64,000 bases of DNA from Nansenia antarctica. Taxonomy: Eukaryota; Chordata; Actinopteri; Argentiniformes; Microstomatidae. Location: NCBI GenBank assembly GCA_963989245.1, contig CAXDII010000380.1, forward strand, positions 500,001 through 564,000, given 5' to 3'. The position numbers were made by a program, and so were the translations under genes. The notes under the pieces were generated by a model, which saw only the letters and a list, made by a program, of their open reading frames with translations, was not told the origin of the DNA and did not search any database. The number at the start of each line of letters is the position of its first letter. Positions within the stretch are counted from its first letter, which is position 1. Shown here one piece after another: positions 1 through 8,848 of this stretch.

Positions 1-286
1 GAGATTGAGAATGTTTAATTTGGTCCCCTATGCAATTCACAATACAGATATAAAAAATAAATAATAAAATAATAAAATAAAAAAATTATGTACACAGTCA
101 CAATTCATAACACCAGGACCAAAAAGGTGTAGGCTGAAGCCGTGGCTTATTGCGCCTACCCTTGTTACATGTATGCATGTCCCCCCATGAATGCATAATC
201 AAAACATAGAAACTTTTATAAACAAAATTTCACTTGAAAATTTCATGTCAACAAAAAGTTCAAAAAATACCAAACAAAAACTATAT

Positions 287-679
287 TTAAACCTCTGTTT
301 TATACTTGTTAATCTTCTTATTTTTAAATAATTTTTTAAATCCTTTTAGTGTACTACACATTTTCATTTCCTTTTCAAAAGTATTCCATAAATTAACTCC
401 TTTAACTGTTATACATCTTTGTTTTGCATTTGTTCTAATCTTTGTTTTCATAAACATACATATTCCTCTGAGTTCGTAATTACTCTGTCTAACTTGAAAT
501 AGTCTCTGGATACAGTCTGGAAGCATCTTATTTTTTACTTTATACATTACTTGTGCCATTTTGAAGTCCACCAATTCTTTTATGAATAATTTGTTAGTTG
601 GTTCTTGATAGGCAGCTCTGTTTATAATTCGTATAGTAAATAAATTGGATTTGTGATTGTTTTGTATGTGTTTCCCCAC
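287..679 (-). pseudogene. LINE ORF2 C-terminal tail
   Basis: A 130-residue basic minus-strand frame with NLFTIRIIN, a conserved YELRG-type block and a lysine-rich end. This is the usual C-terminal extension of jockey/CR1-like LINE polymerases. It is separated from the RT core by about 100 bases containing stops. No separate function is inferred. Confidence 0.6.
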
Positions 680-786
680 ACTTCCACACAGTAAGTTATG
701 TATGGAACTATTAGAGAACGGTACAATATGTGTAATGAATTTGGATTAAGTATGTCTTTCGTTTTATGCAGTATTGCAATAGACTT

Positions 787-1464
787 TTATATTTTAGTCT
801 TTAAGTAGTTTATGTGTGTTTTACAACATAGTTTGTGGTCTATAACAACTCCCAAAAATTTGTTTTCATAAACTCTTTCAATTTCAACATTATCTATCTT
901 GATTTGTACTTGACTATTAATTTTTCGATTTCCAAATATCATAAGTTTAGTTTTTTCTAAGTTCAATGACAACTTGTTTGTGTCAAACCATCGTTTTATA
1001 GTTTTTAGTTCCGTTTCCACTGTATCCAGAAGCTGCTCCAAATCTTTGCCAGAACAAAATAAATGTGTATCATCTGCAAACAAAACAACATTTAACAACT
1101 TGGACACATTGCAAATATCATTGATGTACAAAATAAACAGCTTTGGACCCAGCACTGAACCTTGTGGGACCCCACATGTGACCCTTAGCAGTTCAGATTT
1201 ATCATTGTTTATTTGTACATACTGGTGTCTATTATCAAGATAGTTTCTAATCCATAAATTTGCTATCCCTCTAATTCCATATCTATCAAGTTTTCTTATT
1301 AATAATCTATGATCAATAGTATCAAATGCCTTCTTTAGAGCTATGAATATCCCTACAGTATAATCTTTACTTTACATTTTTGTGGATATTTTTTCAATCA
1401 ATTCCATCACTGCCATTGTAGTGGATCGATTTGCTCTAAATCCAAATTGATGGTCACTCAGTAG
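787..1464 (-). pseudogene. LINE reverse transcriptase core (palm, FADD motif)
   Basis: Continues the RT interrupted by the hAT at 1465. On the minus strand the order is QFGFR, then a DxxKAFD-like block (written ALKKAFDTIDH, the usual first aspartate is lost), GVPQGSVLGP, and the catalytic LFADDTHLF motif, followed by the thumb with LNLEKTKLM and FLGVVID. A stop near 1373 and loss of the first catalytic aspartate show decay. In intact relatives this domain copies LINE RNA at the target site. Confidence 0.8.
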
Positions 1465-1587
1465 CAGTGGCGGCTGGTGCTAAAAAAAATTGGGTGGGGC
1501 ACAGGTTATGGGGGCATGCTCCACGGGGAAGAATATCAACTTTAAAATCTGGATTTACAGTCGATTTTAGCATGAGAATAGCTCTAC

Positions 1588-2129
1588 CCCCCTGTACAGA
1601 CCTCGTCATCCCCTCTACCCCCTGTACAGACCTCTTCATCCCCTCTACCCCCCTGTACAGACCTCTTCATCCCCTCTACCCCCCTGTACAGACCTCTCCA
1701 TCCACTCTACCCCCTGTACAGACCTCTTCATCCCCTCTACCCCCCTGTACAGACCTCTTCATCCCCTCTACCCCCCTGTACAGACCTCTTCATCCCCTCT
1801 ACCCCCCTGTACAGACCTCTTCATCCCCTCTACCCCCTGTACTTCCCCTCTACCCCCCTGTACAGACCTCTTCATCCCCTCTACCCCCCTGTACAGACCT
1901 CTTCATCCCCTCTACCCTCCTCTACAGACCTCTCCATCCCCTCTACCCCCTGTACAGACCTCTTCATCCCCTCTACCCCCTGTACAGACCTCTTCATCCC
2001 CTCTACCCCCTGTACAGACCTCTTCATCCCCTCTACCCCCCTGTACAGACCTCTTCATCCCCTCTACCCCCCTGTACAGACCTCTTCATCCCCTCTACCC
2101 CCCTGTACAGACCTCTTCATCCCCTCTAG
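1588..2129. repeat. Minisatellite, about 30-31 bp period
   Basis: Tandem copies of a pyrimidine-rich unit containing CTGTACAGACCTCTTCATC, with the C-run varying by one base between copies. The strand is strongly purine/pyrimidine biased. It creates a long plus-strand open frame by repetition only; no protein is called. It lies inside hAT copy 1. Confidence 0.9.
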
Positions 2130-2134
2130 TGAGT

Positions 2135-2165
<31 letters not shown>

Positions 2166-2207
2166 CGTGTGTGCGTGTGTGTGTGTGTGTGTGCGTGTGC
2201 GTGTGCT
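2130..2207. repeat. (GT)n microsatellite
   Basis: Alternating GT with occasional GC, directly following the minisatellite inside hAT copy 1. Confidence 0.95.
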
Positions 2208-2996
2208 GGGTGAATACATAAACAAACAAGCGAAAAGACGACATTAGAAAACGTACCATGCTGACGATATTACTAAATGTTTGAAGTAGCTTTTATCTTA
2301 GCTGACTCTCTTACCTTCAGGTCGAGTTTGTGTATTCTGGCTTCGCAAAACACCAACAGTAGCAGCCTAACAGCCGGTGCGGAGATTGCGACCACAAACG
2401 AAGTTTGACTTTGTTAATAGGTCCAGTGCAATATCCTCAAGTTGGGAACAAAAGATGCGTCCTTCTAATCCATTTGTTCAATTTGTTTACAGAAATAAAT
2501 CCTCCTTACATTGTAAACAACTTAATTTGTAAGGAGAGCAGTCCGGAAGCCCGGAAGTCCGGAAGCCCGGAAGTCGGAAGTCCTCAGCATAATGCATTGT
2601 CTGCAATACAACCGGATATTCAGGACGCAACTTTTTGCACCCCGGCCGAGAAATAGAGACAGCCAATTGGAGCGCTGCTACAGCTCACGTGTAAGCGAAA
2701 AGTATTTCGCCTGCGATAGACTTCCATTCGATCGGCGACCCGACTCCTCCCCCTATGTATTTTAACAGTGAATTTTACACACACACACAGATAAAATGTT
2801 TATTGTATTGGAGGATTTTTAATGAATGCTGATAGGCGCCGACAGAATATCAGCCGCATTTTGTGAATAAACAATGTTTATTTAAAAAAAAAACTTTTAC
2901 AAATCGCAACTAGGAAGTGAAGGTGGGGAACTAGGAAGTGAAGGTGGGGGCGGCGCCCCAGCGCCCTCTATCGGCCAGCCGCCACTGCTCAGTAGG

Positions 2997-3470
2997 TTTT
3001 GTTTTTCTATAAAATCGTCCAGTCTTACTACAAAAAGTTTTTCTAATATTTTTGAAAACTGAGGAAGGAGAGAAATTGGTCTAGAGTTGGAAAAACTGTG
3101 CTTGTTTCCATTTTTGTAGATAGGAATGACCTTTGCTAATTTCATTTGGTTGGGAAATATGCCGGTTTGAAATGATTGGTTACAGATATGAGCCAGTGGC
3201 TTTGCAATATATTCTATAATATTTTTTACTAGTCTCATATCTATGTCATTACAATCTGTAGATTTTTTATTCTTAAATTTGGTTACCACATCAATCAGTT
3301 CCTTCTCTTCAATTTTCTTCAGAAATATGGTGTTGGTGTTTATATCAATAATATCTTCGTCTACACCGTCCTTCGTTATTGGGTCCACAATTTCATTTGC
3401 TAAGTTATAGCCAACATTGACAAAGTAATCATTAAACTCATCGACAATCTCTTTTGGTTTAGTTATGTTT
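2997..3470 (-). pseudogene. LINE reverse transcriptase, N-terminal part
   Basis: The minus-strand frame encodes the region upstream of the RT palm. It includes a segment of the type KVIPIYKNGNKHSFSNSRPI, which matches the conserved RT block 'K..P.YK.G......RPIS' of jockey-like LINEs, then KILEKL and a fingers-type region. The frame runs into the hAT insertion after LLSS, and the downstream continuation is found at 1464. It is a fragment of the LINE spanning 1-3479 and cannot be functional. Confidence 0.75.
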
Positions 3471-3479
3471 AGTTTATCT

Positions 3480-4225
3480 TTATTTTATTTTTTTGTGATC
3501 AAGATTTTTTATTGCTTTTATCAACACATAACAATGACAATACAGAACAAGAAAGGAAGGGAGGGAAAAAATAAAGAAAACAAAAAAGAAAAGGGGTAGT
3601 GTAGCAGACAAGTCACAGACAAATAGTAGAAATACAACACAATCCTCTGTAAAGAGTAAAACCAAAAAGTGTTCATACTGAAATCAGGTGTCATCCAATG
3701 TTGAAGAATAGTTTTTTTTGCAGAGGTGAAACCAGCAAATAGCATTTTCTTTTGCGTAATACTTAAATCGAAATCAGAGTCATCATTGAGCAAACATAAA
3801 CATGGATTAGGAACATAGTCAATCTTAAATAACTTGGACATTACAGAATTGACATGGTTCCAAAAATTGGCCACGACTGGACACTCCCAGAACATAATGG
3901 AGAAATGAACCCGGTGTGGGGGTAGGGCAGAATTGACAGTAGTAGTTGGGTTGTAGTTTCATTAAGTATCTTCTATATGGTGGAGCATAGGCCCTGTGGA
4001 TGACTTTAAAATGAATTAACTGATGAGCTACGTTTTTGGAGGTTGAATTGAGATTAGACCATATTGTGTCCTAGTTTGGGTGGAAATCCAATTCACCAAG
4101 CTCTCGGCTCCATAAAGCCTCAACCGCAAGTGGTTTTTTAATTGCGTCCATTAGATTGCGATATATTCTGGATACACAGCCACGAGAGGTTGGGGTATGT
4201 TCAATCCAGGCTATCATGGGGTGAG
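3480..4225 (-). mobile_element. L1-like LINE, 3' end fragment
   Basis: On the minus strand the frame 3895 to 3521 contains the L1 ORF2 C-terminal signature HxxFWxCP in the form FWECPVVANFWNHV. Upstream sequence to about 4225 resembles the preceding part of ORF2 (ALWSRELGEL, then HQLIHFKVIHRAY) but with frameshifts. The 3' end is A-rich (3480-3500). This is a 5'-truncated, dead copy; the first LINE of the window ends at its tail. The right boundary is approximate. Confidence 0.7.
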
Positions 4226-5341
4226 TTGGAAGTGGGGAGCGCCAAGGCACTTCTCTCTCTCCCCTCTGTCGTGGGCGGTCGCATTCCTTTTCGCTCTCCC
4301 TCTCCCCTGCTTTTTTTGTTTGCTCTACACTGCACTGACTCTTCAGAAGCAAAATGGATTTGTTAAGCTGGTCCCTGAATGCAATTGATAACCTATTTTC
4401 CACGAGGAAAGCTGGTTCGGGGGAACCTGCCTGCCCAGAGGGAACTTTTGCCGCAGGTTACATCAGAGATGCCTGGGACAACTGGCGTCTCGTTTGTTTG
4501 GCAGTCATGTCGATTGAGGACGTGGAAGATGTTTTCATTTTCGGATTAATGATAGTTGGACACATTGAGTGCTGCCATGATCTATCGGCAAATTAAAAAG
4601 ATGGGAGCAGTGATTAGCGATCTGCGTGAACTGCCCCTCTTGATCAAAGAACTGGGGAGGGTGGCTGGAATGCACTGCGCTGCGCTTACGGATCTGAACC
4701 GTAAGGTTCTGGATCTGGATCGCAGGGTGGGCAATCTTGCTGCTCCCCGAATTGGCGTTTGACAGGAGACGAATGGCGAATGACAGGAGACCCCACATGT
4801 TCGAGAGGTTTGATTCTATGGAATGCTGTTTTCCTCGCAGTGAACCAATTCACCTGATTATGGCTCAAAGCTCCCCCGCAGTGAACCCATCCCCCATGCC
4901 CTGAAGCCTCCATGCGGCGTGCCCCCCCCCCCCCCCTCTGGTGAACTCTGTGCCGCCTTCTGGGGCAGTGCTCAAGGCCGTTGTCCATGGCGACACTGAT
5001 TGCTGCTCTACGAAGACGGGTCGGACTGACCCAGAACATCCTCCCTCCCCCCACCCATACCTACCCCCCCCACTCCTCCCTCCCCCCGCTCCTCCCTCCC
5101 CCCGCCCATGCCACCCCGCCACCACCCTCCCTTCTCTACAGTATTCTGTGGACTACAGCGCCGCACATGGCAGCTATGGTTTTACAGTTTGTTGTGTTCT
5201 GTCTGCACTGCTGTCTGTCCTGTGTTGTTTTGTTTGCATTGCATTTAGAAATGCTCTTACTGTAACACCGAATCAAATTCCTATATGTGTATGCTTAATG
5301 TGTATGCATAAATGGCAATAAACGTTATCTCCATCTCCATC
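4226..5341 (+). mobile_element. Small retroposon with its own ORF and a LINE-type 3' tail
   Basis: A plus-strand unit with a short coding region (4354-4762), pyrimidine-rich middle, the signal AATAAA in 'atggcaataaacgttatct' near 5312 and a terminal (CATCTC)n repeat. The last about 130 bases (CTTACTGTAA...AATTCCTATATGTGTATGC...GGCAATAAACG) match, in reverse, sequence at 30731-30945 and 42538-42750, where the tail repeat is (TGAATC)n. This shared 3' end implies mobilisation by one LINE family. The left boundary is uncertain. I do not recognise the family by name. Confidence 0.55.
4354..4762 (+). pseudogene. Hypothetical small membrane/coiled-coil protein, frameshifted
   Basis: The first frame starts at ATG 4354 and encodes a short amphipathic start, then a hydrophobic stretch around VMSIEDVEDVFIFGLMIVG that could span or anchor in a membrane. 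Near 4560 the frame shifts and continues in another frame as IYRQIKKMGAVISDL..., a heptad-like coiled coil rich in L, I, R and K, ending at 4762. Taken together it would be about 135 residues. I do not recognise the family. The shift, the repeat context and the retroposon tail suggest a dead copy of a mobile gene. Confidence 0.4.
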
Positions 5342-5975
5342 TCCCATGCACACACAATTGTAGCCAGTGGTATTTCAGAATTATTTGGGATTTTTCAGAC
5401 ATAATACTGTATTTCGACAGTGACAGTGAAAACAGTGTACATTCCATTCATGTTTTGTGATTCAGCATTTGCAGACATTTTTGAGAGATGTATTTCATAG
5501 CTATTGGCAAAAACAATCTTAGTTTGGTTCTTTCATTTCTATTCTTGTTCATTATAATTAGATACATGTGAAATTCAATTCAGAATATAAATTCAAAATA
5601 ATAAACAGCAATGAAAACATTGTTTCATTAACATTTTTCCTAGATAAGTATGATTTATGACACCCAGGTCTTTATTATAGTGGATTTTGCATTTTCAAAG
5701 TTAGGGGCATCATGTGCGTAAAAACGCTTCTACTCATCATGCTGTCGTTCGGCCCCACCTATTCCCAGGGGTCTGACACGTTGTGGGTTGTTACTAAGCA
5801 TCCTCTGCTCCAGCCTCTCCAAAGGGCAACCCCCTAGATGCACTAGAACAAAAGATATGCACTTTTGAATGTGTACACAGTACCTATTGTGCATTATTGG
5901 GTACAGTACCGGTTTGTGCCCACAGGAGGCGCCCTTTAATATCATGGGCTATTTTGGGGCTTTCTTGCGCCCTGA
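5342..5975. other. Spacer with no supported gene
   Basis: A/T-rich to about 5700, then mixed sequence. The short frames present have no recognisable domain and no RNA gene is seen. Confidence 0.6.
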
Positions 5976-6286
5976 GTATCCGCTTGTTAAGTCTGACGTC
6001 AGAAGTGACGTTTAGCCATTTCCGAGTCCAAATCAGAAATTCCCCGCACCAGAGTACCTGTGAACTACAGCGGTAGAATGACAGTTTAATCGTTTTTTAG
6101 ACTCGGATCTATTCATACAACAAGGGACACAGCACTTTCCCGTTTTCTCCATATTGTCAGGGTATTTGAGCCTCGGAAAAGCGCTATATAAATATAATTA
6201 ATTATTATCATTATTTCGCCATTTCGAAGACAGCGCCTCAGCCAACGTTGGCCCCGGAAATACGTCACGACTTAACAAGCGGATAC
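5976..6286. mobile_element. MITE with 17-bp perfect terminal inverted repeats
   Basis: The ends are GTATCCGCTTGTTAAGT (5976-5992) and its exact reverse complement (6270-6286), with weaker symmetry continuing inward (GACGT blocks). The 311-bp length without coding capacity fits a miniature inverted-repeat element. I could not find a clear target duplication, so the superfamily is unassigned. A sequence like a LINE/SINE tail (GCGCTATATAAATATAATTA) lies inside at about 6180-6210. Confidence 0.65.
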
Positions 6287-6416
6287 CCCCTTGTATGGGT
6301 CACCCTTGGGACTAGGAGCACCATGTTAAGACAAGTGCTTTTAAAACCCCAATGATGTCCCGGGTCAACTGGACCTGAACACTACGAAAGGGTCCAAAAA
6401 GTGAACATCACAAAGG

Positions 6417-7631
6417 GTTAATAAATAAGCATAATTTCATGGTTATGTACACGGTTATTAACATTGTTATAAGTTTATAATGTGTACTTGTTTACCAGTT
6501 CTAATGTGAGTTCGCACATTGGCTATGTCATTCATTCATTTCTTTATTTCCTTGGTCCATCGGGAAGAGCTAGCCAACTGTAATGTATGCTGAGAAAGAG
6601 GGGGCGGGACTTTGTACTAATAGCGTTAGGTTGCACTAAGTAACGTGTCAGAATGATTGAGGACATCGTCGAGTGAAGTAAGACCTGTATATGCTGTGTG
6701 TAACATTTCGGGAATCAACGAACAGTTATTCCTTTGGATGTTGGTGCACATTGACGCTACCAGAGAATTGGAAGTCGAGAGACCAAGCCAAAGGAAAGCT
6801 CTCCGGTGGACAAGGAGACCGTTTCCAATCGCCTGGGGTAACTCGAGACCGTCCAGTGAATCTTCGCGTTAGTGTCCTTCAATCATTCTCCTGCGCTCGT
6901 GGGAGAGCACTGGACCTCATCCCCCTCATCTCTGCCTCTTTTTACACCATCTTTCAAACCCCTCGTTTACCTACGAGTTCCCCACGAGGTTACGTGAGTA
7001 CTGAACCACGCACAAGCTTTTGTTTTAGGCTCGTGTAAACGAGTGAAGTGGCCATAACAGTTTCAAGGCCCCCTGCTCACAAGCACCGTCAGCTGCAACG
7101 GTAACACTGGTTAATGGACTGAGTTACAGAGTGCGTGTGTGTGTGAGTGTGGGCCCACCTTTTTATTTTACTGAATGATATATTGTACAATTGTGAATCC
7201 TTTGAGTTTATTGGAAACATTACATTTATTTCCTTGAAAGGAATTGGAATAGGCTTTGAGCCTATATTTGGTTATGTGATATTGTGATATTGTCTGTTGA
7301 CATTGTATTGTGAATATTGTCTATTGACTTTGTATAACATTATAATTGACTACCAACACTTTAAATTTAGCATTTAGTAAATAAATATATACCCTTTGGT
7401 ATTTGCATTTAAAGCCACTGTGTTGTGTCATAAACAGGTAATAGGCAATTCATATTCAGATGATTAAAACATAAATACATTAAAAGGATTAAAAAGGAAG
7501 TCCTATTTAAAATACTTCCACATAGTTAATGGAGGCACTGATCGTCATAATTTGAATAGTTTATTATTACAGGTAATACCGCCACTTATTTAAAATAGAA
7601 CTCAGGCCCCGCCCATATGGCAGGGGTTACA
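6417..7631 (+). repeat. 5' LTR of the gypsy element, left end missing
   Basis: Nearly identical to the solo LTR at 17518-18836 from position 6417 onward, ending in the same GGGGTTACA. About the first 100 bases of the LTR (from TGTAGCCC) are absent here and replaced by unrelated sequence. The short frames in the LTR appear in both copies and are not genes. Confidence 0.8.
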
Positions 7632-7632
7632 T

Positions 7633-7650
7633 TGGAGGCTCCGCTGAGAT
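7633..7650 (+). other. Primer binding site, tRNA-Thr type
   Basis: TGGAGGCTCCGCTGAGAT begins two bases after the LTR end. It is close to the complement of the 3' end of a tRNA-Thr plus CCA (TGGAGGCCCCAGCGAGA type), as used by several vertebrate gypsy elements for minus-strand priming. Confidence 0.65.
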
Positions 7651-7807
7651 CACGTGGTTTCCAAACAAACTAAATAGTCAACTCAGTAAAATACAAAAGT
7701 TTCAACTCAAGTTTAGAACAACAACCATAAGTAAAGTAAAACACTATGTTTGTAACCAAGTTAAAGAACTGGTGTAGAGGAGAGGCAGTAGAGAGAATAA
7801 CGCGCTT

Positions 7808-8848
7808 ATGACTGTTGTCCCAGGCAACACAGAAATAGCAAAAATAGAAGAAGTTCTACAGACTATAAAGTGCTTGGGACGTGTACGCGTGAGAGGTAGG
7901 ATAGTAAGTGAGGCATCAGATGACCTCCTGGTGCTCTGTGAGTGCCGAGGAACAGTAACTGATCCAGCTGTTCCCCCGGAAATACCTCCAGCAGAGGGAG
8001 AAAAAGCATGGCCAATCTATATTGTGCCGGAAGTTCAAGTAGAAACTGAGGAGTTCACCACCAAGCTACATGCTCTGCTTCAAGCGGAGGGCAAGTCAAT
8101 GGGAGATGTAAAGGCTCTATTCACCGACCAAGAGGCAGCCCCCTCCTCCGTAGAGTCCATCCTACGTGCAGTTGGTGACCTGCTAGACAAAACCGTGAAG
8201 CCCTCATCAGAAAGTGGAGGATACCGACGTCTGCGCACCTTCTCAGGTACTGTGCCTACCCCAGCCGGGGAAGAAACATTCGACCATTGGATGGAGCAGG
8301 CTTACCTGATGGTGGAGGAGAGTGACTGTGCACCCAAAGAGAAACGGAGAAGGATTATGGAAAGCTTAAAGGGGCAGGCATATGAAGTAGTGAAGGCTGT
8401 GCGCTCATCCGACACCAACATAACCCCCGGAAAGTGCTTGGAAGCTCTGGAAAGTGCATTTGGACTGGCGGAATCTGGAGATGATCTCTACTTCGCGTTC
8501 AGACTGCAGCGCCAACAATCTGGAGAAAAACTGTCTGATTTCTTTAGAAGACTGGAGCGCTCTCTCTCCAAAGTTGTACAACGAGGCGGCCTACCGGCCA
8601 GTAACATGGATCGAGCTCGAGTGGAGCAATTGCTTAAAGGAGCAGTAGATGCTGACCTGATGTTGATCCAGCTGCGACTGAGAGAACAGAAGGATAACCC
8701 GCCCACGTTCCTTGACCTACTGCGGGAGATCCGCACAGAAGAGGAATATGAAGCCTCCAGAGCTAAACTAAATCCAGCTACGGTGCGCTCAGTCAACGCC
8801 CAACCACAAGCTGAAAACAAACTGTCAGAGATCCAAAGCCTAAGATGA
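7808..8848 (+). CDS. gag: Gypsy Gag with PNMA-like capsid, ended by an in-frame TGA
   Basis: 346 residues from ATG 7808. The N-terminal part has an RRM-like PNMA-type block (CLGRVRVRGRI, LLVLCECR, VPPEIPP), followed by the capsid region around residues 140-320 with RLRTFSG, EKRRRIMESLKGQAYEVV, CLEALESAFG and LQRQQSGEKLSDFFRRLE. This order matches the PNMA/MOAP1 family of domesticated Gag genes, so the element is of the gypsy type from which PNMA genes derive. The TGA at 8846-8848 is in the same frame as the downstream zinc knuckle and pol, so it is either a decayed CGA codon or a readthrough stop. Gag would form the particle that packages the RNA. Confidence 0.8.
   Translation: MTVVPGNTEIAKIEEVLQTIKCLGRVRVRGRIVSEASDDLLVLCECRGTVTDPAVPPEIPPAEGEKAWPIYIVPEVQVETEEFTTKLHALLQAEGKSMGDVKALFTDQEAAPSSVESILRAVGDLLDKTVKPSSESGGYRRLRTFSGTVPTPAGEETFDHWMEQAYLMVEESDCAPKEKRRRIMESLKGQAYEVVKAVRSSDTNITPGKCLEALESAFGLAESGDDLYFAFRLQRQQSGEKLSDFFRRLERSLSKVVQRGGLPASNMDRARVEQLLKGAVDADLMLIQLRLREQKDNPPTFLDLLREIRTEEEYEASRAKLNPATVRSVNAQPQAENKLSEIQSLR

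Larger units (their letters stand above)
1465..2987. mobile_element. Non-autonomous hAT transposon, copy 1 (CAGTGGCGGCTGG family)
   Basis: The ends are CAGTGGCGGCTGG and CCAGCCGCCACTG (13-bp inverted repeats), flanked on both sides by the identical 8-bp duplication CTCAGTAG (1457-1464 and 2988-2995). An 8-bp duplication is diagnostic of the hAT superfamily. The element splits a LINE reverse transcriptase. It holds a minisatellite, a GT run and a right half with CCGGAAG repeats, and no transposase frame. The copy at 38536-42410 has the same ends and the same right half but a different minisatellite. Confidence 0.92.
1..3479 (-). mobile_element. Jockey-superfamily LINE, 5'-truncated and decayed, interrupted by a hAT element
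   Basis: Reading on the minus strand, reverse transcriptase pieces appear in order from 3470 down to 787, followed by a C-terminal tail down to 287 and an A/T-rich 3' part (poly-A-like runs near 40-95). The coding frame is broken by an in-frame stop near 1373, a stop at 787 and the hAT insertion at 1465-2987. The upstream side ends abruptly at 3479 against the A-rich tail of an L1-like fragment, so the 5' half including any endonuclease is missing. The clade (CR1/L2/Rex1 type) is inferred from the style of the RT and is not certain. Confidence 0.75.

Noticed and set aside
1467..2129. 220-codon frame rich in proline and leucine
   Set aside because: It is the minisatellite of a hAT read as protein.
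6657..7038. Frames of 71-137 codons in the LTR and its solo copy
   Set aside because: LTR sequence with no domain; both frames overlap each other.
8846..8848. Separate gag and pol genes with a frameshift signal
   Set aside because: Both lie in the same frame with one stop between them; no shift is needed.
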